Positions 28,608 through 35,576 of a stretch of DNA of 64,000 nucleotides are shown piece by piece. The number at the start of each line of letters is the position of its first letter. Positions within the stretch are counted from its first letter, which is position 1. A program made the position numbers and the translations under genes. The notes below the pieces were generated by a model. It was not told the origin of the DNA. It was given only the letters and a program-made list of their open reading frames with translations, and did not search any database. The stretch is from Pyrinomonas methylaliphatogenes (GTDB lineage: Bacteria > Acidobacteriota > Blastocatellia > Pyrinomonadales > Pyrinomonadaceae), in assembly GCF_000820845.2 (NCBI RefSeq), contig NZ_CBXV010000001.1, positions 62,001-126,000 on the forward strand, written 5' to 3'.

Positions 28608-28641
28608 ACGACAGTGAGGAGCAGAAAGGGCCGCTGCTGCC

Positions 28642-28671
28642 TTGACATGGCCGCGCGGATTATGCGATAAA
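28642..28671 (+). promoter_or_regulatory. Promoter of the methionine operon
   Basis: A perfect TTGACA at 28642-28647, an 18-bp spacer and GATAAA at 28666-28671. It lies 30 bp before a riboswitch-like element, so a short leader would carry the switch. Confidence 0.6.
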
Positions 28672-28702
28672 CGCAGCTTCGTTCAGTTTTTTGAAAGCTG
28701 AA

Positions 28703-28752
<50 letters not shown>

Positions 28753-28782
28753 GCTCGGATTCTCGAGCTAAGATTTGAAGAG

Positions 28783-28812
28783 AACCCCGCGCCTCTTTGG
28801 CGCGGGGTTTTT
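28783..28812 (+). terminator. Intrinsic terminator, likely attenuator of the methionine operon
   Basis: An 11-bp stem, AACCCCGCGCC (28783-28793) with GGCGCGGGGTT (28799-28809), a five-base loop and a TTTTT tract to 28812. It lies 30 bp after the SAM-II-like aptamer and 74 bp before the first gene. It may be riboswitch-controlled; the 3' end of the aptamer and the sequence between could form the alternative fold. Confidence 0.85.
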
Positions 28813-28886
28813 CATTATCCCACGCAGACGCTCTTCGACGTTCCCGCCTTTAAGTCGCCACGCAGACTCGGACTCAGGAGGCTGTG

Positions 28887-30101
28887 ATGGCAAATACGAC
28901 CGAACAGACCGAACAACCGATCTGTTGTAGCGAATCGACGCTCGGGACGGAAGAGTTCGTCCATTTCGAGACGCTCGCGCTTCATGCTGGAGCATCGCCC
29001 GATCCGGTGACCGGCGCGTTGCTGCCACCGATCTATCAGACCACCACCTACAGACAAGAGGCCGTCGGCGTCCACAAGGGGTTCACCTACAGCCGGGCCG
29101 GCAATCCGACCGTCGCGGCGCTCGAGCGGAGGCTTGCCGCGCTTGAGGGCGCGCCCTACGCCACATGTTACGCGACGGGATTGGCGGCGACGACGGCGCT
29201 GTGTTTGGCTCTGCTCGAGGCGGGCGATCGCGTCATCGTTTCGCAGGTGGTCTATGGCGGAACGGTTCGATTGCTACAGCAGTTCTTCGCCCGATTCGGC
29301 GTGCGCGCCGATTTCGTCGATACCTCGGATCTCGGCGCGCTGAAAGCGGCTTTGCGTGAGCCGGCGCGCCTCGTTTTTATTGAGACGCCGGCCAATCCGA
29401 CTTTGAAACTGACCGACATCGAAGCCGCGGCGAACCTCGCGCACGCGGCTGGCGCCTTGCTCGTCGTCGATAACACGCTGCTCACACCGGCCCTGCAACG
29501 CCCCTTCGAGTTCGGGGCCGACATCGTGCTCCATTCGACGACCAAGTTCATCGAGGGGCACAATGCAACGGTCGGCGGCGCGTTGATCGTTCGGGACAAA
29601 GAGCTTCACGAGCGTTTCGAATATACGCGCACGGCGACTGGGACGATTCAGGCTCCGTTCACCGCGTGGCTCACGTTGCAAGGCGTCAAAACGCTCCCGC
29701 TCCGCATGGAGCGCCATTCGGAGAACGCTCTGCGCGTCGCGCGTTTTCTCGAAAAGCATCCGCGCATCAAGCGGCTCATCTATCCGGGGTTGGAATCTTT
29801 CCCACAGTATGAGCTTGCGCGGCGACAGCAGAAATCGGGCGGGGCGCTGATCGCCTTCGAGGTCGAAGGCGGGACTGAAGCCGGGATCCGTCTGATGAAC
29901 TCCGTGCGTTTGTGCGCGTTGGCCGAAAATTTAGGCGCGGCGGAAACGCTCGTCACCCATCCCGCTTCAATGACTCATTGGTCCGTGCCATCGGATCAGC
30001 GCGAAGCTGCCGGGATCACGGACGGACTGGTCCGACTGTCGGTCGGATTGGAGAATCCGGAAGACATCATCGCCGATCTGGATCGAGCTTTACGTCAGTG
30101 A
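28887..30101 (+). CDS. metB: Cys/Met metabolism PLP enzyme, cystathionine gamma-synthase-like
   Basis: 404 residues from ATG 28887, with CAGGAGG six bases upstream. Family motifs: SRAGNPTVAALERRLAALEG, the phosphate-binding YGGTVRLLQQFF, VVDNTLLTPALQRP and the PLP lysine in HSTTKFIEGHNATVGG. The N-terminus has an extra ~30 residues. First gene behind the SAM-II-like switch, so it most likely joins an activated homoserine to cysteine or sulfide (cystathionine gamma-synthase or O-acyl-homoserine sulfhydrylase). These activities cannot be separated by eye; the partner beta-lyase downstream favours trans-sulfuration. Confidence 0.88.
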   Translation: MANTTEQTEQPICCSESTLGTEEFVHFETLALHAGASPDPVTGALLPPIYQTTTYRQEAVGVHKGFTYSRAGNPTVAALERRLAALEGAPYATCYATGLAATTALCLALLEAGDRVIVSQVVYGGTVRLLQQFFARFGVRADFVDTSDLGALKAALREPARLVFIETPANPTLKLTDIEAAANLAHAAGALLVVDNTLLTPALQRPFEFGADIVLHSTTKFIEGHNATVGGALIVRDKELHERFEYTRTATGTIQAPFTAWLTLQGVKTLPLRMERHSENALRVARFLEKHPRIKRLIYPGLESFPQYELARRQQKSGGALIAFEVEGGTEAGIRLMNSVRLCALAENLGAAETLVTHPASMTHWSVPSDQREAAGITDGLVRLSVGLENPEDIIADLDRALRQ

Positions 30102-31865
30102 ATGGATTGGAGGGAAGGCGCTTTGATCGAGGCGGAGAAACATCATGCGGTCGTTTTGAAATTCGGAAGTTCCGTTCTGCGCTCTGAGGACGATCTGCCG
30201 AGCGCTGTGCATGAGATCTATCGCGCGTGGCGCGACGGAGCGCAGGTCATCGTCGTCGTCTCCGCTCTGGGCGATGCGACGGATCAGCTTCTGCGCCGCG
30301 CCAGTCGGATCTGCGAGCAACCGGAGCCAGCGGCGCTGGCCGCTCTGCTGGCGACGGGCGAAGCGACGACGGTCGCATTGCTGGGGTTGGCGCTCGATCG
30401 CGCCGGTATCCCGACGCGCATCCTCGATCCGGCGCAAGCCGGGTTGCGGACTCGCGGCGATCGGCTCGATGCCGAGTTGGTCGCCGTCGATCTGGAGCGT
30501 TTGCGCGCGGAGCTCCAACAAGGCGTCGTGGTGCTCCCTGGGTTTGTCGGGCGCGGCGAACATGGCGAGACGACATTGCTCGGGCGCGGAGGTTCGGATT
30601 TTACTGCCGTTTTCCTCGCGCAGAGACTGGGCGCGCGCTGCATCCTCTTCAAAAACGTGGATGGTCTTTACACGGCAGATCCCGCAGCCGTTTCGTGGGG
30701 ACAGCCAAGAAGGTTCGCGCGGGCGACTTGGGAAACGGCCAAGAGGGTCGGGGGCGGGATCATCCAACCGAAGGCATTGGATTTCGCCGCCGCGCATCGG
30801 TTCTCGTTCATCATCGCTGCGCCATGGGCGACCGTTTGGACAGAAATCGGCGCCGGGCCGGACGAGTACGCGACGGAGCGGACGCCGGCGATGCCAGTGC
30901 GCATCGCTTTGCTCGGTTGCGGGACGGTGGGCGGTGGGGTCTACAGCCGCCTCGCCGCTCTCGCCGGGCAGTTTGAGGTCATTGGCGTATCGGTTCGGAA
31001 CCGCGAACGCGCGCTTTCGGTCGGAGTCCCTGAAGGGTTGATCGTTCAAGATCCAGAAGCCTTGATCGATAAGCCATGCGATGTAGTCGTCGAATTGATG
31101 GGCGGGTTGGAGCCCGCTGCGACTTTGGTCGAACGGGCGCTGCGCGCGCGAAGGCATGTCGTGACGGCCAATAAGGCTTTGATCGCGGCGAAGGGCGAGC
31201 ATTTGATCGCGCTCGCGGCTGAAAATGGCGTGCGGCTCGCTTACAGCGCCGCCGTCGGCGGGGCTTTGCCGGCGCTCGAAGCGGTCGCGCGTGCGCGCGC
31301 GGCTGGGCCGATTCGGTCTTTGTCCGGGGTCCTCAATGGCACGACCAACTTCATCCTCGATCAGCTCGCTTCTGGCATGAGTTGGGATGAGGCGGTCAGG
31401 GCGGCACAGGAAGAGGGATATGCCGAAGCCGATCCGAGTTTGGATCTCGACGGGACGGACGCGGCGCAGAAGATCGTGCTCCTTGCTCGCGCCGCATTCG
31501 GCGTGAATCTCTCTCTGGATGAGATCGAGCGGGAAGGGATCACCCGGATAGATGCGGCGGAGATCGCGCGAGCGCGCGCGGAAGGGAAGATGATCCGCCT
31601 CGTCGCCTCTTGCGAGCGCACGGCGGATGGAGTCAACGCGCGCGTCCGTCCGCAGCATCTTCCCCAGTCGCACCCGCTGGCTTCGACCGCCGGGATCGAA
31701 AATCGGTTGCTCATCGAGCCGGAGGCGGGAGCGCCGCTTCTGATCGCCGGTAAGGGGGCTGGGCGGTGGCCGACGACGGAATCGGTCTTGGCGGATTTGT
31801 TCGATATTCGGTGGGCCGCTCAGCAAGTGTCATCGAATGAGGAAGTGGAGGAGTGCATCGCATGA
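30102..31865 (+). CDS. thrA: Aspartokinase-homoserine dehydrogenase fusion without ACT domains
   Basis: 587 residues. Residues 1-260 are an amino-acid kinase: VVLKFGSSVLRS, VVSALGDATDQLL, LLGRGGSDFTAVFLAQRLGA and FKNVDGLYTADPA. Residues from ~265 are homoserine dehydrogenase: IALLGCGTVGGGVYSRL, VTANKALIAAKGEHL, GVLNGTTNFILDQL and EADPSLDLDGTDAAQKI. The usual ThrA/MetL fusion runs past 800 residues because ACT domains sit between the two; here they are missing and the kinase is short. The ATG abuts the stop of the preceding gene, and the product supplies homoserine for methionine. Control would rest on the riboswitch rather than amino-acid feedback. The first lysine motif (KFGSS) is altered from KFGGTS but the key lysine is kept. 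Confidence 0.88.
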   Translation: MDWREGALIEAEKHHAVVLKFGSSVLRSEDDLPSAVHEIYRAWRDGAQVIVVVSALGDATDQLLRRASRICEQPEPAALAALLATGEATTVALLGLALDRAGIPTRILDPAQAGLRTRGDRLDAELVAVDLERLRAELQQGVVVLPGFVGRGEHGETTLLGRGGSDFTAVFLAQRLGARCILFKNVDGLYTADPAAVSWGQPRRFARATWETAKRVGGGIIQPKALDFAAAHRFSFIIAAPWATVWTEIGAGPDEYATERTPAMPVRIALLGCGTVGGGVYSRLAALAGQFEVIGVSVRNRERALSVGVPEGLIVQDPEALIDKPCDVVVELMGGLEPAATLVERALRARRHVVTANKALIAAKGEHLIALAAENGVRLAYSAAVGGALPALEAVARARAAGPIRSLSGVLNGTTNFILDQLASGMSWDEAVRAAQEEGYAEADPSLDLDGTDAAQKIVLLARAAFGVNLSLDEIEREGITRIDAAEIARARAEGKMIRLVASCERTADGVNARVRPQHLPQSHPLASTAGIENRLLIEPEAGAPLLIAGKGAGRWPTTESVLADLFDIRWAAQQVSSNEEVEECIA

Positions 31866-33037
31866 AGATCGCCACGCGCTGCGTGCATCTCGACGCGGAT
31901 GAAGACCGTTACGGAGCGATCGCGCCGCCGATCTATCAGACGGCGACTTTTCGTCAACCGACGGCGCTCGAGTTCGGCGAATACGATTACACGCGCACGG
32001 CTAACCCGACGCGCACGTTGCTCGAACGGCAGCTGGCCGCGTTAGAGGAGGGAAGATACGCTTCGGCCTTCGCCAGCGGCATGGCGGCCATCACCGCGCT
32101 CGTGCGCCTGTTAAATAGCGGGGATGAGATCATCGCCGGCGATGATCTTTATGGCGGGACCGTGCGCTTGCTCGAACGCATTCTGCCGCGTCACGGGATT
32201 AAGGTCCATTATGTGGACACGACCGATCCGGAGGCCGTCCGTCGCGCGCTGACCGATCGCGTCAAGCTGATCCTGGTCGAAACGCCGAGCAACCCGCTGA
32301 TGCGCATCTCGGACATCGAAGCGTTGGCGAAGCTGGCCGATGAAGCCGGCATCTGGCTCGCCGTCGATAATTCGATGCTTTCGCCCTGTTTGCAAAAACC
32401 TTTGACGCTCGGCGCTCATGTCGTCATCCATTCGGCGACCAAATTCCTCTGTGGTCACAGCGATGTGACGGCGGGAGCGTTAGTGACTAACGATCAAGAG
32501 CTCTATGAGCGCATCGCCTTTCAACAGAACGCCGAGGGAGCTGGTCTCAGCCCGTTCGAATCGTGGCTCCTTCTGCGCGGGATGAAGACGCTCGCCTTGC
32601 GCGTCGAACGGCAGAACGCTTCGGCACAGAAAGTGGCCCGACACTTGGCCCAGCACACTCTGGTCGCGCGGGTCTACTACCCGGGATTGGAAGACCACCC
32701 TGGGCATAAGGTCCATTCGCGACAAGCGAGCGGCGCTGGTGCGGTGATCAGCTTTACGACCGGCGATGCCGACCTGTCGCGGCGGATCGTTGAGGCGACG
32801 CGCCTGTTCACCATCGCCGTCAGCTTCGGTTCGGTCATCTCTTCGATCAGTCTCCCGTGTCGCATGTCACATGCCAGCGTCCCCGCGTCGCTGAAGGAGA
32901 AGCTCGCCCCGCCCGCTGATCTGATACGCATCTCTGTTGGCATAGAGGATGTGGACGACTTGATAGAGGATCTCGAACGGGCATTCGCTGCGGCGCACAA
33001 ACTCGAAGCGGTCGCCAGCACAGCGGGCTCGCGTTAA
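31862..33037 (+). CDS. metC: Cys/Met metabolism PLP enzyme, cystathionine beta-lyase-like
   Basis: 391 residues from ATG 31862, which overlaps the fusion gene stop (ATGA) and has GGAGGAG nine bases upstream. Motifs: PPIYQTATFRQPTAL, ANPTRTLLERQLAALE, LYGGTVRLLERIL and the PLP lysine in HSATKFLCGHSDVTAG. The short aspartate/glycine substitutions near the lysine (LCGHSD) and the lack of the sulfhydrylase insert fit a cystathionine lyase. It would free homocysteine from cystathionine. Last gene of the methionine operon; a methionine synthase is not in the window. Confidence 0.86.
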   Translation: MKIATRCVHLDADEDRYGAIAPPIYQTATFRQPTALEFGEYDYTRTANPTRTLLERQLAALEEGRYASAFASGMAAITALVRLLNSGDEIIAGDDLYGGTVRLLERILPRHGIKVHYVDTTDPEAVRRALTDRVKLILVETPSNPLMRISDIEALAKLADEAGIWLAVDNSMLSPCLQKPLTLGAHVVIHSATKFLCGHSDVTAGALVTNDQELYERIAFQQNAEGAGLSPFESWLLLRGMKTLALRVERQNASAQKVARHLAQHTLVARVYYPGLEDHPGHKVHSRQASGAGAVISFTTGDADLSRRIVEATRLFTIAVSFGSVISSISLPCRMSHASVPASLKEKLAPPADLIRISVGIEDVDDLIEDLERAFAAAHKLEAVASTAGSR

Positions 33038-33253
33038 GCTCTTCACGAAACCCGCTTGCGCTCGCCATCTGTTTGTCAGGGGGCGTTTCCGGCGTCTCGA
33101 CGGTAAAACTTCGCTTCCCGCGCCCGAGCGTGGCTTGGCGTCGAAGTCGATAATCGGGCCAGGAGGGCTTAGGCTGAGTTGGCAAGCGCGGCCCGTTTGA
33201 GGTAGGAAGATAGGGGCGCTCGTGACCCTCTCGTCCTGAAGGAGGATTGTGCG

Positions 33254-34375
33254 ATGTTGGCGACGCAGATTAGACAGAAGGATGCCGTCTTCTACTTCGT
33301 TGCGTATCCTGCCGAGGATCTGTTGCGCAAAGTGCGCTTCATCAGCCGCTATTACGGTGAGGGCGAGCAGATCGCGCCTGAGGCGGTTCCCGAAGGCGAT
33401 GAGATCGCGCAGTTCATCGCGCGCATCGAGCGTTCGGAGAAAGCTTTCCAGCGAACGCTGTCTCGCGCCAAGGTGCGCGCGATCAAGAACTTCTATGAGA
33501 CCGCCGTAACGCAGCCGCCGATCCCCGGAACGATCTTGCTCTTCACCAACGAGAAGCTCCGTTTCGAACCGCTCGGCGCCTTCGAGAACGTCGGCGATCT
33601 GCAAGAACCGCAGGGAAAGTACTTGATCATCGATGGTCAGCATCGCCTGGCGGCGTTGGAGTTCTACTTCCGCGAACGTCCCGAAGAAGCGGGCACCGTA
33701 CATGTCCCGTGCGTCATCTTCGACGGGCGCAGCGATGACTTCGCCGCCGAGATGTTCGTCATCATCAATTCGACGCCGACGCGCATCAATAAAAGCCATC
33801 TGGTCGATCTTTATGAGCGCGTTTCGTGGGCCGCGCCCGACAAGAGGTTTGCCGCACAGATCGTCGATTGGCTCTACCGCGAATCCGATAGCCCGCTGCG
33901 GTATCGGATCAATCGTTTGGGTGGACGGAGCCGGCAGGAGAAATGGATCTTGCAAGCCGAACTCTTCAACGAGGTGCATCGTTGGGTGAGCGCCGATTGG
34001 GCGCAGATCGAAGCGCGCGGGAACAGCAAACGGGAGGCGGAACGCTACTACGAGATCGTGCGCGATTTCTTCAAAGCCGCGGAGCGCGTGTGGGGCAGGG
34101 CGTGGGGACATGATGATTACATGGTGACTCGTTCGGTGACGCTCAAAGCGATGGTGCGCGTGTGCGCAGACCTAGCGCGCACGGATGAGGAACCAGCCGA
34201 AGGGCGCGTCGAGCGTTGGGCTGAAAGGCTCGCCCCATGGAGCGAACTGCAACGCGATTTTCGCGCCGAAGGCTTTTACGAACGCTTCGCGGCGAAAGGA
34301 CAGGTCGAGCGTGTGGCGAAGATACATCGTCGTCTGGCCGCCGCGATCGGACTCGATTCGAATCGCCGCGGGTAG
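33254..34375 (+). CDS. DGQHR-motif protein (DndB/DpdB-like)
   Basis: 373 residues. The central LIIDGQHRLAALEFYF carries the DGQHR signature of DndB-type proteins, and FVIINSTPTRINKSHLVDLYE follows at the spacing seen in that family. DndB represses or tunes DNA phosphorothioation; DpdB acts in 7-deazaguanine DNA modification. Neither dnd (A, C, D, E) nor dpd genes are next door, so this is an orphan. It may be a nucleotide- or DNA-modification-related enzyme of unknown target. The ATG at 33254 is preceded by GAAGGAGG. Two-sided gene-poor flanks suggest that it came as accessory DNA. Confidence 0.8.
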   Translation: MLATQIRQKDAVFYFVAYPAEDLLRKVRFISRYYGEGEQIAPEAVPEGDEIAQFIARIERSEKAFQRTLSRAKVRAIKNFYETAVTQPPIPGTILLFTNEKLRFEPLGAFENVGDLQEPQGKYLIIDGQHRLAALEFYFRERPEEAGTVHVPCVIFDGRSDDFAAEMFVIINSTPTRINKSHLVDLYERVSWAAPDKRFAAQIVDWLYRESDSPLRYRINRLGGRSRQEKWILQAELFNEVHRWVSADWAQIEARGNSKREAERYYEIVRDFFKAAERVWGRAWGHDDYMVTRSVTLKAMVRVCADLARTDEEPAEGRVERWAERLAPWSELQRDFRAEGFYERFAAKGQVERVAKIHRRLAAAIGLDSNRRG

Positions 34376-34832
34376 CCTCACAGACGCGCGGCCATTGCGC
34401 TTAACTGCGAGTAACCATCCTCGCCGATCTAAAGACAATCCGCCGCTACGTCGAAACGTAGGCAGCGTTCGCGTCGCGGGCAAGGATATGTATGCGGTCC
34501 CGCGCGGGGCCGCATCACAATCGCATCATAGTAGGCGTTCGCGTCGCGGGTAAGAGCTTTATATGCAGCGTTCGCTTGTTTACGCGAAGGCGGATTGGAA
34601 CAGATCACCCGCGCATTCCCAAACGCGCGACAGGCAAAGGGGCATTTCAAATTAACGACGATGAAGTCTCATCGCGCGGCGATGATCTCGCGCGGGCTTA
34701 TCGATCGCGCGAATCTCAAATTAACGACGAAAAGGTTTTGGTCGCTCCGTATGCCATCGCGGCGATCGGGTGACTTTGGTCACTGAGCGTTAACGCGCCC
34801 TCCCTTTATGCTTCGGGATCGAGGAGGGCATC
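34376..34832. other. Gene-free stretch with weak spaced repeats
   Basis: No coding region found. GCGTTCGCGTCGCGGG recurs at 34465-34480 and 34535-34550 (period 70), and TCAAATTAACGACGA at 34647-34661 and 34716-34730 (period 69). The spacing matches the longer spaced repeats elsewhere, but these are only 15-16 bp. A hairpin (34492-34515, arms ATGCGG/CCGCAT) lacks a U-tract. Confidence 0.5.
34770..34783. promoter_or_regulatory. CRP/FNR-type box upstream of the RIC gene
   Basis: GTGAC-TTTG-GTCAC, a perfect inverted repeat. A likely -10, TATGCT, starts at 34807, putting the box centre near -42, the class II activator position. A nitric-oxide or oxygen sensing CRP/FNR-family activator would suit the gene. 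Confidence 0.45.
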
Positions 34833-35561
34833 ATGATGAATATCGATCCGACCAAAACGGTACGTGAGATAGCTCTTGAGTTGCCGAATGCGACACACAT
34901 CTTCGAGCGGTTCAAAATCGATTACTGCTGCGGTGGCGACAAGTCTTTGAGTGAGGCTTGTCAGGCGGTCGGCGCCGATCCGCGCGAGGTGGTCCAGTCG
35001 CTCGCAGAGGCTTCGGGACGGCTTGATGAACCTTCGGTCGACTTCAGGGCGGTTTCATTGGCAGATCTGATTGATCACATCGTCGCCAAACACCACGCTT
35101 ATACCAGACAAGAGATGGAGCGGCTTGGTCCTCTCTTCCAAAAGGTCTGCGCGGCGCATGGCGAAAAGCATCCCGAACTTCTCGCCATGCGCGAAGTGTT
35201 CGGTCAGATGTGTGCGGAGCTCGAAGCGCACATGTTCAAAGAAGAGCGCGTGCTATTCCCGTACATCATCAAATTGGAAAGAGCCGATGAACGCGATTCG
35301 CTGCCACCGCTCTTCGGCGGCTTGAGTAATCCGGTGCGGGTGATGATCGCAGAACACGATTCCTCCGGAGAGGATCTGCGCAAGTTGCGACGGCTGAGCG
35401 CGGATTATGCTGCTCCGGATGATGCTTGTACGAGCTATCGCGTTCTGTATCGTTCGCTCGAAGAGTTGGAGCGCGATCTACATCGACATATTCACCTCGA
35501 GAACAACATCCTCTTCCCCCGCGCGTTAAAGTTGGAAGAGGAGATCGGCGCCGCAAAATGA
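34833..35561 (+). CDS. ric: Iron-sulfur cluster repair di-iron protein (RIC/YtfE/ScdA)
   Basis: 242 residues. The ScdA N-terminal domain has FERFKIDYCCGGDKSL with its double cysteine, and the hemerythrin-like part supplies metal ligands in HHAYTRQEMERL, EAHMFKEERVLFPYI, MIAEHDSSGEDL and HRHIHLENNILFPRAL. RIC proteins rebuild Fe-S clusters damaged by nitric oxide or oxidants. The start has GAGGAGGG four bases upstream. A CRP/FNR-type box at 34770 suggests induction by NO or low oxygen. It ends 15 bp from the convergent GH127 gene. Confidence 0.93.
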   Translation: MMNIDPTKTVREIALELPNATHIFERFKIDYCCGGDKSLSEACQAVGADPREVVQSLAEASGRLDEPSVDFRAVSLADLIDHIVAKHHAYTRQEMERLGPLFQKVCAAHGEKHPELLAMREVFGQMCAELEAHMFKEERVLFPYIIKLERADERDSLPPLFGGLSNPVRVMIAEHDSSGEDLRKLRRLSADYAAPDDACTSYRVLYRSLEELERDLHRHIHLENNILFPRALKLEEEIGAAK

Positions 35562-35576
35562 GCGTAGCGCCATCCG

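Noticed and set aside
30090-31826. Long minus-strand open frame (578 codons) opposite the aspartokinase fusion
   Set aside because: It mirrors a high-GC coding gene with clear enzyme motifs, shows Arg/Ala/Asp-rich low-complexity translation and has no recognisable domain; a shadow frame.
34492-34515. Hairpin in the gap after the DGQHR gene as its terminator
   Set aside because: Stem is good but it is 117 bp past the stop and lacks a U-tract.
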